From Microbacterium keratanolyticum (lineage in GTDB: Bacteria; Actinomycetota; Actinomycetes; Actinomycetales; Microbacteriaceae), in assembly GCF_016907255.1 (NCBI RefSeq), contig NZ_JAFBBQ010000001.1, positions 2,604,001 to 2,668,000 on the forward strand: a stretch of DNA of 64,000 nucleotides. Direction: 5' to 3'. Of this stretch, positions 8,005 to 16,188 are shown piece after piece. The translations under genes were made by a program, and so were the position numbers. Under the pieces are notes generated by a model. It was not told where the DNA came from. It saw only the letters and a program-made list of their open reading frames with translations, and made no database searches. How positions within the stretch are numbered: the stretch's first letter is position 1; each line of letters begins with the position of its first letter.

Positions 8005-9534
8005 ATGAACGACCAGAACCCTCGCCCCGAGATCCCGGAGTCGTCGGACGCATCCGGCCACGACCTTCCCGCCACGTTCTCGTCCGATTCCACGCCCGCG
8101 ACTCCCGCTCCGGTCGTCCCCGAGGCCCCGTCCGTGCCCGCAGCCAGCATCCCGGAGCGGCCCGCGCTGCCCACGGCGGTGCCGCAGGCGCCGACCTTCG
8201 CCGCCCCGGACGGTGCGACGCTGCCGCTCGGCGCCACCGCACCGGTCGCCCCGGGGGCCGCCGCATCGGGTGCCGCGTTCGGCGCCGCTGCGCAGATTCC
8301 GACCCCGATCGAATCCGCACCCTCGGCGCAGAAGAAGTCGCTCGGCGGCACGAAGGTCGCCGCCATCATCCTCGCCGCCGCCCTCGTCGGCGGCGCTGCG
8401 GGTGTCGGAGGCAGTGCACTGTACGCCGGGCTCAACGGCGGATCCTCCACCGGCCCGGTGGCAGGACCATCGACCGTGACGGTCAACAACCCCGACGAGG
8501 TCACGTCCGCCACGGCGATCGCCGCCAAGGCGCTGCCCTCGGTCGTGACGATCGAGGTCGCCGGCAGCTCGAGCGGCGGCAGCGGCTCGGGCGTCATCCT
8601 CGACGAGCAGGGACACATCCTCACGAACGCCCACGTCGTCACCCTCGACGGGCAGGCGACAGAGCCGGCGATCCGCGTCACGACATCCGACGGGCGTCTG
8701 CTCGATGCTGAGGTCGTCGGGATCGACCCGCTGTACGACCTCGCGGTCATCAAGGTGTCGGATGCCTCCGGGCTCACCCCGATCGAGTTCGCGGACTCGT
8801 CCGAAGTCAACGTCGGCTCCGTCGCCGCGGCGGTGGGCGCGCCCCTCGGCCTTGCGAACTCGGTCACGACCGGCATCGTGAGTGCACTGAACCGCAGCAT
8901 CTCGGTGCAGTCCTCGGCGCTTCCCGAGGTGCAGGGCGCCCCGGACGGCGAAGACTCGCAGGGTGACCAGCCCTTCCAGTTCGATCTTCCGGGAGCCACA
9001 CCGTCGCAGGGTCAGCGTGAGTCCATCTCGATCTCGGTCATCCAGACGGATGCCGCGATCAACCCGGGCAACTCCGGCGGCGCGCTCGTCGACGGCGACG
9101 GACGCCTCATCGGCATCAATGTCGCGATCGCCACCGCGAGCGGCAGCTCGGATGCAGCCGGCTCCATCGGCGTCGGATTCGCCATTCCCTCGAACATCGC
9201 TCAGCGCATCGCCGATGAGCTCATCGAGAACGGGGAAGCCACCCACGGCCTCCTCGGTGCGAGTGTCTCGCCGGCCAGCTCCGTCGAGGACGCGACGGTG
9301 CTTGGCGCCTACATCGCGAACGCGACGCCGGGCGGCGCGGCAGATGCTGCAGGGCTCCGCGAGGGTGACATCGTCACCGCGTTCAACGGCACCCCGATCA
9401 GCAACGCGCGTGACCTCACTGCCCAGGTGCGCTCGGTCGCCGCGGGCGCCGAGGCGGAGGTCACCTTCGTCCGCGACGGCCGTACGCAGACCGCCACGGT
9501 CACACTCGGAGACCTGAACTCCCTGGCCGAATGA
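8005..9534 (+). CDS. HtrA/DegP-like S1C serine protease with PDZ domain
   Basis: The 509-residue protein has a Pro/Ala-rich cytoplasmic N-terminus (1-112), one membrane segment (about 117-138), a trypsin-like domain with His210 (ILTNAHVV), Asp245 (LYDLAVIKV) and Ser357 (GNSGGAL), and a C-terminal PDZ domain (about 412-505). The catalytic domain lies outside the membrane, as in actinobacterial PepD/HtrA proteins that act in envelope protein quality control. ATG 8005 follows AAAGGGAG (7991-7998). The gene is divergent from the aminotransferase and ends in a strong terminator that overlaps the next gene's promoter and start. Confidence 0.95.
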   Translation: MNDQNPRPEIPESSDASGHDLPATFSSDSTPATPAPVVPEAPSVPAASIPERPALPTAVPQAPTFAAPDGATLPLGATAPVAPGAAASGAAFGAAAQIPTPIESAPSAQKKSLGGTKVAAIILAAALVGGAAGVGGSALYAGLNGGSSTGPVAGPSTVTVNNPDEVTSATAIAAKALPSVVTIEVAGSSSGGSGSGVILDEQGHILTNAHVVTLDGQATEPAIRVTTSDGRLLDAEVVGIDPLYDLAVIKVSDASGLTPIEFADSSEVNVGSVAAAVGAPLGLANSVTTGIVSALNRSISVQSSALPEVQGAPDGEDSQGDQPFQFDLPGATPSQGQRESISISVIQTDAAINPGNSGGALVDGDGRLIGINVAIATASGSSDAAGSIGVGFAIPSNIAQRIADELIENGEATHGLLGASVSPASSVEDATVLGAYIANATPGGAADAAGLREGDIVTAFNGTPISNARDLTAQVRSVAAGAEAEVTFVRDGRTQTATVTLGDLNSLAE

Positions 9535-9575
9535 CACCAGGGGATGCTGCGCTCGCCGAGTGCGCTCCCACGGTC

Positions 9576-9622
9576 ACGACGCCACCCCGCGATAGGCTCG
9601 CGGGGTGGCGTCGTTCTCTTTT
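9576..9622 (+). terminator. Strong terminator of the HtrA-type gene, overlapping the next start codon
   Basis: A perfect 16-bp stem (9576-9591 with 9599-9614) with a seven-base loop is followed directly by TCTCTTTT (9615-9622). Its loop contains TAGGCT, and its 3' arm contains the GTG start of the downstream glycerophosphotransferase gene. Confidence 0.85.
9593..9598 (+). promoter_or_regulatory. -10 element TAGGCT in the terminator loop
   Basis: TAGGCT fills most of the hairpin loop and ends exactly six bases before GTG 9605, the spacing seen at other apparently leaderless genes in this window. Confidence 0.55.
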
Positions 9623-10858
9623 CGCACAGGCAACGCGGGCAAGCTGCTGCGCCTGCCCCTCTTCGTCGCCGGGCGACTGGCCACCCTTCTGATCCCGCGC
9701 GGTCGCCGATGGGTCTTCGGCTGCGGCGCCGGCATCGGCGACGGCGCACTCGCCCTCTGGCGGCATGTCCAGGCGGAGGGCCACGAGATGGTCTGGCTGA
9801 CCGGATCCGCCCGTGAAGAGGCGGATGCTGCCGCTCTGGGCATCCCGACGCTGCCGAAGCACAGCGTGCGCGGCTGGTGGGCGACCACCCGCGCGGGCGT
9901 CATCGTGATCACGCACGGCTTCGGCGATGTCAACCGCTACGCCATCTCCGGCGCCTTCGTCGTGCAGCTCTGGCACGGGATTCCCCTGAAACGTCTCGGA
10001 TTGGACTCGCCCGTGACGGTGCAGAGTTCCTTCCTGTCGGGGTTCGCACCGCTGCGGTGGCTGCTGTCGGCCCTCTACCGAGGTGCGGCGCAGCGCATCC
10101 GCATCCTGCCTGCGGCATCGGACCGGTCTCGTGCCCGCCTGGAGTCCGCCTTCGGGCTCGGCGTGCATCAGGTGCTGGTGACCGGCGAGCCGCGCGTCGA
10201 CGTGCTGTCGGCGGGCGACGCACAGACGCGGCGGGCCGCTGCGATTACCCGGAGGAATGCGGCAGTCGGGCCGTTGCCCGAAAGCGCGCGCGTCGTGCTG
10301 TACGCCCCGACCTGGCGTGACGGTGCCGCGGACCCCGCCGTTCCCAGCCCCGCCGAGTGGGAGGCGATCGGCGAGGTCCTCGAATCGCAGAACGCGGTTC
10401 TGCTCATCCGGTCGCACCCGATGGGCGAGGGCGATTACACGCCGCCGGCCGACATGCCGCGGGTGCGCATGCTCGGCGCATCCGTCGTCACCGATGTCAC
10501 TCCGCTGCTCCCCGCCGTCGACCTGCTCATCACCGACTACTCCTCGCTCGCCTACGATGTCGGACTCCTCGCGATGCCCGTCATCTACTTCGCCCCGGAC
10601 GCGGAGGACTATGCGCGCCTGCGGGGCTTCTACGGACGCTACGCGGAGATCGCCGGCCCTGATTTCGCACGGGACTGGGCCACGACCCTCGATCAGGTGC
10701 GACGCACCCTCGCCGACGAGACCGCGTTCACCGAACGAGCCCAGGAATCCAGTACTCTGAGCGCCGAGATGCACGCGTTCCGCGACGGTGAGAACACCGC
10801 GCGGGTGTATCGGGCAATCCGCGCACGCGGGGTCCCCGCAGCGAAGGGTTCAGCATGA
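9605..10858 (+). CDS. CDP-glycerol glycerophosphotransferase-family protein (TagB/TagF-like) 1
   Basis: The 417-residue protein carries the family motifs QLWHGIPLKRL (His124), VVLYAPTWRDG, LIRSHPMG and LITDYSSLAYD. Enzymes of this family transfer glycerol- or ribitol-phosphate from CDP donors onto teichoic-acid-type polymers at the cytoplasmic face of the membrane. GTG 9605 is favoured because the hexamer TAGGCT ends six bases upstream and no later start precedes the conserved RRWVFGCGAG block. No ribosome site is present, so translation is probably leaderless. The stop overlaps the next gene's ATG by four bases, indicating coupled expression of two paralogues. The actual polymer is unknown. 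Confidence 0.88.
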   Translation: MASFSFRTGNAGKLLRLPLFVAGRLATLLIPRGRRWVFGCGAGIGDGALALWRHVQAEGHEMVWLTGSAREEADAAALGIPTLPKHSVRGWWATTRAGVIVITHGFGDVNRYAISGAFVVQLWHGIPLKRLGLDSPVTVQSSFLSGFAPLRWLLSALYRGAAQRIRILPAASDRSRARLESAFGLGVHQVLVTGEPRVDVLSAGDAQTRRAAAITRRNAAVGPLPESARVVLYAPTWRDGAADPAVPSPAEWEAIGEVLESQNAVLLIRSHPMGEGDYTPPADMPRVRMLGASVVTDVTPLLPAVDLLITDYSSLAYDVGLLAMPVIYFAPDAEDYARLRGFYGRYAEIAGPDFARDWATTLDQVRRTLADETAFTERAQESSTLSAEMHAFRDGENTARVYRAIRARGVPAAKGSA

Positions 10859-12291
10859 TCAGCGTTCGGATCGACGAGCAGAAAGAGACGCTCGTCGTCG
10901 CGGGTGAGGGGGCGAAGCCGGTCTCTGCCGTCCTGCAGGGGGCGCGCGCCTGTGTCGAGGCCCGTCTCACCGGTGGGGGAACCACCTGGAAGGCGACCTT
11001 TCCTCTGCGGCTGGCCCGCTGGGGTGGTCAGGCGCTGCCGCTGCCCAGCGGTCACTACACGCTCATCGTCGACGGGCAGGATCTCTCCGCGCTGACGCTG
11101 CCGATGACGCTCCTGCCGATTCTGCGGGCGGCCGTCAGCGGGACGGACGTCGAGATCGGCCCGCCGTTGGATCCGGTGCACAGCACACCGGAAGGTCAGG
11201 CCACGCTCGAGGGTCGCTACGCCGCGCAGTCGGGCGGGACCGAGAACGCGGTGTTCTTCGAGAGCTTCTATGGCCGCAGCACCGGATGTAACCCGGGCGC
11301 GATCGACCGCGAGCTCGCGGTGCGGGCACCCGGCGTGACCCGCTACTGGAGCGTGACCGACCTCTCCGTGGCCGTTCCTGACGGCGCGATCGCGGTCGTC
11401 GAGGGCTCGCCGGAGTGGTGGCGCGCTCGCGGCGCTGCACGTCTGCTGGTCGTCAACGACTGGCTGCGTCGGCGCTTCGTGCGCAAGCAGGGGCAGCGCG
11501 TGATCCAGACCTGGCACGGCACACCGCTGAAGCGCCTCGCCCTGCACCGGCCGGGATTCGATCCGCGTCGCATGCTCGCCGTCTTCCGAGAGTCTCGCCG
11601 CTGGGATGTGCTGCTCGCGCAGAACCCCTACGCCGAGCGGGTGCTGCGCAAGGCCTACGCGTTCCTGAACCGCCCGATCTGGGTCGACGGATACCCGCGC
11701 AACGACGTGCTGACGACGGGCGATTCCTCGGCCGTCCGTGCGCGCCTCGGCATCGCGCCGGACGAGACCGTGCTGCTGTACGCACCGACCTGGCGCGACG
11801 ACCGCGCCGAGATGGTGGACTTCGTCGATCCGGAGTCTCTCGCTCAGCAGGCGGATGCGGTCGTGCTCGTGCGCGGACACTCGCGCACGATCACGTACGG
11901 TCGGGATCAGTCCGGCGCCCGCGTGATCGACGTGACCGGATATCCGGATACTGCGGAGCTCATGCTCGCGGCCGATGCGCTCATCACCGACTATTCCTCG
12001 GTCATGTTCGACTTCAGCGTCACGGGAAAGCCCATGTACTTCCTCGTGCCGGACCTCGAGCACTATCGCGGCGAGCTGCGAGGGTTCTACTTCGATCTCG
12101 GCGAACGCGCCCCTGGGCCCCTCGTGCGGTCGCAGGCGGAGCTGCTGGAGGCGCTCCAGGACGCGGGGGCCATCGCGCGCTATGCGGAGCGCTACGTGGC
12201 CTGGCAGGAGCAGTTCAACGGTCGTGACGATGGTGCGGCATCCGCACGAGTGGTCTCCCGGATCCTCGATCTCGGGTTCGTCCAGGTCTGA
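10855..12291 (+). CDS. CDP-glycerol glycerophosphotransferase-family protein 2
   Basis: The 478-residue product has an N-terminal beta-rich region of about 150 residues and then the transferase domain with FFESFYGRS, IQTWHGTPLKRL, LLYAPTWRDD, VLVRGHSRT and LITDYSSVMFD. This two-part layout matches larger TagF/TarL-like members, in which the N-terminal part is an accessory region. ATG 10855 sits in an ATGA overlap with the preceding paralogue, so the two are co-translated. The next gene is convergent. It probably acts with the neighbouring GT2 and cytidylyltransferase in making a phosphodiester-linked surface polymer; donor and acceptor are not determinable here. Confidence 0.9.
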   Translation: MISVRIDEQKETLVVAGEGAKPVSAVLQGARACVEARLTGGGTTWKATFPLRLARWGGQALPLPSGHYTLIVDGQDLSALTLPMTLLPILRAAVSGTDVEIGPPLDPVHSTPEGQATLEGRYAAQSGGTENAVFFESFYGRSTGCNPGAIDRELAVRAPGVTRYWSVTDLSVAVPDGAIAVVEGSPEWWRARGAARLLVVNDWLRRRFVRKQGQRVIQTWHGTPLKRLALHRPGFDPRRMLAVFRESRRWDVLLAQNPYAERVLRKAYAFLNRPIWVDGYPRNDVLTTGDSSAVRARLGIAPDETVLLYAPTWRDDRAEMVDFVDPESLAQQADAVVLVRGHSRTITYGRDQSGARVIDVTGYPDTAELMLAADALITDYSSVMFDFSVTGKPMYFLVPDLEHYRGELRGFYFDLGERAPGPLVRSQAELLEALQDAGAIARYAERYVAWQEQFNGRDDGAASARVVSRILDLGFVQV

Positions 12292-12300
12292 GGGCGTCCG

Positions 12301-13398
12301 CTAGGGCAACGGAGTGTTCTGTGTGCCCAGGCGGGAGGCATCCACGGTGTCACCCGCGCCGCGCACGACACCGGTGAGAAATCCCAGGCCCCACGCGAGG
12401 TGCATCGTGGGGAGAACTGCGAGCGTCCACAGGCGTTCGCGGATGCTGCGCGGCGGATCCGACGGCTTCGCAGGCAGCAGCGCCATGACGATGACGAGCA
12501 GCGCGTACGCCACGAGCGGGAGATAGACGGCAGACGCGATGAGCGAGGCGAGACCGCTGAGCACGCCGGTCAGCTGCAGCACGCCGACGACGAGTGCGAG
12601 CGCGACGTTGAGCGCCAGCGCAGGGGGCGCGAAGAACCGGATGCCGTTGCGTCGGCCGTACCGTCGAACGAGCTCGCCGCGCCAGGCGCCGGTGGCACGG
12701 AACTGGCGCGCCAGGCGAATCCAGCTCTCGCGTGGCCAGTACGTCACGGCGAGTTCGGGATCGAACCACACGAGGTGACCCGCCTGGCGGATCCGAAGAT
12801 TGAGTTCCCAGTCCTCGCCTCGGCGCACACTCTCGTCGAACAGACCGACGGCATCCAGGACGTCACGACGCATGACGCCGAGGTAGGCGGACTCGGCCTC
12901 GCCTTCGCCCGCACCCACGTGGTACGCTCCGCCGCCCAAGCCCGCGGGGGAGTTGTAGGCGCGTGCCACGGCCGCCTGGAAGGGCGTGCGGCCGTCCGCG
13001 CGCATGATGCCACCGACGTTCGCCGCGCCGGTGCGCCGCAGCGTCGCGATCGCCCGGCGCGCATAGCCGGGGGAGAGTTCGGAGTGCGCGTCGACGCGCA
13101 CGATCGTGGGGTAGGAGCTCGCGCGGATGGCTGCATTGAGACCGACCGGGATGTGCGCCGCCGGATTGTGCACGATCGACACACGCGGGTCGGCGGCGGC
13201 GATGCGCTCGGCCAACTCGGTCGTGCCGTCGGACGACGGACCGAGTGCGAGCACGAGCTCGGCCGGCTCATCGAGGTCCTGGGCGAGCACAGACGCGACG
13301 GCGTGCTCGAGATAGGCGCGCTCGTTGAGCACGGGCATCACGAAGGAGACACCAGGGCCGATGGCTGCTGTCTCGCGGGCGCGGTCGTTCGCTGTCAC
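12301..13398 (-). CDS. Family 2 glycosyltransferase with C-terminal membrane segments
   Basis: The 365-residue protein begins with a GT-A domain: VSFVMPVLNERAYLEHAV, then the metal-binding IVRVDAHSE (DxH in place of DxD), and RRGEDWELNLR near residue 190. After about residue 250 there are hydrophobic segments (roughly 260-305 and 325-350) that anchor it to the membrane. The layout resembles ExoA/succinoglycan-type glycosyltransferases, which extend a lipid-linked sugar chain. GTG 13398 is the only start near the conserved N-terminus. It lies between glycerophosphotransferase-family genes, so a role in the same surface glycopolymer is likely, though the sugar is unknown. Confidence 0.9.
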   Translation of the reverse strand: MTANDRARETAAIGPGVSFVMPVLNERAYLEHAVASVLAQDLDEPAELVLALGPSSDGTTELAERIAAADPRVSIVHNPAAHIPVGLNAAIRASSYPTIVRVDAHSELSPGYARRAIATLRRTGAANVGGIMRADGRTPFQAAVARAYNSPAGLGGGAYHVGAGEGEAESAYLGVMRRDVLDAVGLFDESVRRGEDWELNLRIRQAGHLVWFDPELAVTYWPRESWIRLARQFRATGAWRGELVRRYGRRNGIRFFAPPALALNVALALVVGVLQLTGVLSGLASLIASAVYLPLVAYALLVIVMALLPAKPSDPPRSIRERLWTLAVLPTMHLAWGLGFLTGVVRGAGDTVDASRLGTQNTPLP

Positions 13399-13437
13399 TG
13401 AACGATCATGTCACGGGTGACCCTCAGGGCGGCTGGG

Positions 13438-13443
13438 TAGGCT
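13438..13443 (+). promoter_or_regulatory. -10 element TAGGCT of a leaderless promoter
   Basis: TAGGCT ends six bases before ATG 13450. The intervening GGAGGG is purine-rich but too close to the ATG for a usual ribosome site. Confidence 0.5.
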
Positions 13444-13449
13444 GGAGGG

Positions 13450-14733
13450 ATGGGTGTTGTGTCAGATGCGCAGAAGTCGTATCGCCTGCTTCGTCGTGCG
13501 TTGGCCTCTCGATCCGCCGTGCAGAGTGTGCGTCGTACGCTCGCCGCACGGGAGCCGCACCCGCGCAAGCACTTCAAGATCGCGGTGTACTTCGCGGACG
13601 GCGCCGTGAACATGTATCAGATGCGTCAGTGGTACCGGCCCCTCGCCGAACTCGCGAAGCGCTGGCCGGTCGTGGTGATCTCCCGCGCCGCGACAGGGGC
13701 GCAGGCCATGCTCGGGGAAGACGCTCCGCCCGTGGCGTTCGTGCCGACGGTGCGTGACATGGAGCGCTTCATCGCGCAGCAGGACATCCGCATCGTGCTG
13801 TACGTGAACCAGAACACCCGCAACTTCCAGATGTTCCGCTACGGGCGCCGCTGGCACGTTTTCATCAACCACGGCGAGTCCGACAAGATGTACATGACCA
13901 CGAACCAGTACAAGGCGTACGACTACGCACTGGTGGCCGGGCAGGCCGCGCGAGACCGCCTCTCCCGCGTGCTCTGGGACTACGACATCGATCGACGCAC
14001 GATCGAGATCGGCCGTCCGCAGGCCGACCACTACTCGGGCACGCTGCCGTACACGCCGGACGAGCGCACGGTCGTCCTGTACGCGCCCACCTGGGAAGGC
14101 GACCGCCCCTCGGCGCACTACGGCTCGATCGCGAGCCACGGGGAAACCCTCGTCTCGGCGCTCCTCGCCACGGGCGAGCATCGCGTGATCTACCGGCCGC
14201 ACCCCCGCAGCGGCGTCGTCGACAGTGAGTACGGCGCCGCGAATCAGCGCATCATCGCCGCGATCGCCGCCGCGAACGCGGCGGATCCTGCCGCGCACCA
14301 CGTCTTCGATGACGGTCCGGAGCTCGGTTGGCAGCTCGCGGCGGCGGATGTCGCGATCGTCGACATCTCTGCGATGGTCTACGACCGTCTCGCCGCGGGC
14401 AAGCCGCTGCTGATCACGCGACCTGTGGATGAGCGCGCCTCCGTCGACGAGAGCGGTTACCTGTCGTCGTGCGAGTGGCTGTTCGCACACGCGGCACCGA
14501 AGATCGTCTCCGAGGTCGCGCGTGTGCAGGGCGACGACGACGCGACCGCACGCCTGCGGACGTGGGTGCAGCATTACTTCGGTGACACGACGCCGGGCGT
14601 CGCGACGGAGAAGTTCCATGCGGCGATCGAGACGCTTATGGAGCGCTGGGACGTGGAACACGAGCGGCACCTGCGCGACCTCGCCTCCGAGGACGAGAGC
14701 GACGACCAGGACGACGACGAGATGAGTCTCTGA
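13450..14733 (+). CDS. CDP-glycerol glycerophosphotransferase-like protein 3 (divergent)
   Basis: The 427-residue protein retains the family's C-terminal pattern (VVLYAPTWEGDRPS, VIYRPHPRSG, VAIVDISAMVYDR), but the usual HGTPLK block is replaced by INHGESDKMYMT. The N-terminus is basic and amphipathic, with no clear membrane segment; the C-terminus is strongly acidic (EDESDDQDDDE). The divergent active-site block suggests a different acceptor or donor from paralogues 1 and 2. It is transcribed away from the GT2 gene across a 51-base gap and converges on the sugar porter. Family membership is well supported; activity is inferred. Confidence 0.85.
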   Translation: MGVVSDAQKSYRLLRRALASRSAVQSVRRTLAAREPHPRKHFKIAVYFADGAVNMYQMRQWYRPLAELAKRWPVVVISRAATGAQAMLGEDAPPVAFVPTVRDMERFIAQQDIRIVLYVNQNTRNFQMFRYGRRWHVFINHGESDKMYMTTNQYKAYDYALVAGQAARDRLSRVLWDYDIDRRTIEIGRPQADHYSGTLPYTPDERTVVLYAPTWEGDRPSAHYGSIASHGETLVSALLATGEHRVIYRPHPRSGVVDSEYGAANQRIIAAIAAANAADPAAHHVFDDGPELGWQLAAADVAIVDISAMVYDRLAAGKPLLITRPVDERASVDESGYLSSCEWLFAHAAPKIVSEVARVQGDDDATARLRTWVQHYFGDTTPGVATEKFHAAIETLMERWDVEHERHLRDLASEDESDDQDDDEMSL

Positions 14734-14782
14734 CCGCGAATCCTTCCCCTCGCCGACGAACTCCTCTTCGGCCGAGGTGTGC

Positions 14783-16171
14783 TCAGCGCTCGATCGGCTC
14801 CCATCGGCCGCCGTTCTGCCAGTACGTCTCGATGTCTTCGAGCGGGCGTCCCTTGGTCTCGGGCGCGAGGGTGAATACGAAGGCGAATGCCGCGACGGCA
14901 AGGATACCGAAGACGATGAACGTGCCGCTGCCGCCCAGCTGGGTGAGCAGCGTGAGGAAGACCCCACCGACGATCACGTTCGCGATGAGGTTCGAGGTGA
15001 GCATGACGCTTGCGCCGATCGAACGCAGATGCGCAGGCATCGCCTCGCCGGCGTAGACCCAGACGAGCGAGCCGAAGCCGAATGCGAAACCGGCCGTGAA
15101 GAGGACGAGCCCCGCGAAGCCCAGCGCGGTGAGCACGCCGGCGAACTCCCCGCCGCCGATGAGGAACACCGTGACGAGAAGCGCGTTCGCGAGCACCATG
15201 ATCCCGATACCGGTCAGAAGCACTGGGCGCCGACCCATCCGATCGATCACCAGCAGTGCGATGACCACGGCGATAAGGCTTGCGAACTGCACCAGCGCGG
15301 ACAGACCGAGCTTCACAGTGTCCTCGGTGAAGCCCATCGCTTCGAAGATGCGGGGGCTGTAGTACACGATCGCGTTGATGCCGGTGATCTGCACGAAGAA
15401 GCCCAGGCCCACGACGAAGATCGTCGCGCGCAGGTAGGGCCCGCGCACCAGGTCACGCCACCCGCCCTTTCGACCCGTGCGGAAGCTCGCCGTGATCGAT
15501 TCCAGTTCCTTGTCGACGTCGACGTTCGTGCCTTCGATGCGCTCGAGGGTGCGTCGCGCGTCATCGGGACGCCCCTTCATGACGTACCAGCGCGCGGTGT
15601 CGGGCAGCCTCAGCAGCAGCAGCGTGACGATGATTCCGGGAATCGCCGCGAGCGCGAGCATCCATCGCCAGCTCTCGCTCGGCGCCAGCGCCATGGCGGC
15701 GAGGTAGCCGAGGATGATGCCCGAGACCGTTGCGACCTGGTACATCACCAGGAAGGCCCCGCGCGCGTGCGTCGGAGCAGACTCGGCGACGAAGACCGGC
15801 ACGACCACCACCGATACGCCGATTGTGAGGCCGAGCAGGAAGCGCGCGATGATCAGAACGACGAGCGAGGGCGCCAGGCCGCAGAGCAGCGAGAAGAGCG
15901 TGAAGGTCACGGCGACGGCGACCATCGTGGGTTTGCGGCCGAAGCGGTTGGCGATCGTGCCACCGGCCAGCGCTCCGACGATCTCACCGACGACGACCGT
16001 CGTCGTCACGAGCTGCTGCTGCTCGACCGTGAGGGAGAACTCGGCGGCGATGTAGAGCATCGCACCGCCGATGTTCGAGGAGTCGTAGCCGTAGATCACT
16101 CCGACGGTGGCTGCGGCGATGCCGACGATGATCGCCAGACGGCTGGTCTTCGGGGAGGTGGTGAGATGCAT
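14783..16171 (-). CDS. Sugar porter (MFS) transporter
   Basis: The 462-residue protein has about 12 membrane segments and sugar-porter signatures: GYDSSNIGGA in the first helix, NRFGRKPTM, RFLLGLTIGVSVVVVPVFVAE, PDTARWYVMKGR before the central loop, GINAIVYYSPRIF, DRMGRRPVLL and the C-terminal PETKGRPLEDIE. Members are proton-sugar symporters or facilitators for monosaccharides or polyols; the substrate is not predictable. The EcsC-like gene lies 17 bases upstream on the same strand, so the two may be co-transcribed. No good ribosome site precedes ATG 16171. Confidence 0.95.
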   Translation of the reverse strand: MHLTTSPKTSRLAIIVGIAAATVGVIYGYDSSNIGGAMLYIAAEFSLTVEQQQLVTTTVVVGEIVGALAGGTIANRFGRKPTMVAVAVTFTLFSLLCGLAPSLVVLIIARFLLGLTIGVSVVVVPVFVAESAPTHARGAFLVMYQVATVSGIILGYLAAMALAPSESWRWMLALAAIPGIIVTLLLLRLPDTARWYVMKGRPDDARRTLERIEGTNVDVDKELESITASFRTGRKGGWRDLVRGPYLRATIFVVGLGFFVQITGINAIVYYSPRIFEAMGFTEDTVKLGLSALVQFASLIAVVIALLVIDRMGRRPVLLTGIGIMVLANALLVTVFLIGGGEFAGVLTALGFAGLVLFTAGFAFGFGSLVWVYAGEAMPAHLRSIGASVMLTSNLIANVIVGGVFLTLLTQLGGSGTFIVFGILAVAAFAFVFTLAPETKGRPLEDIETYWQNGGRWEPIER

Positions 16172-16188
16172 GGGGACTTTCTATCGGA

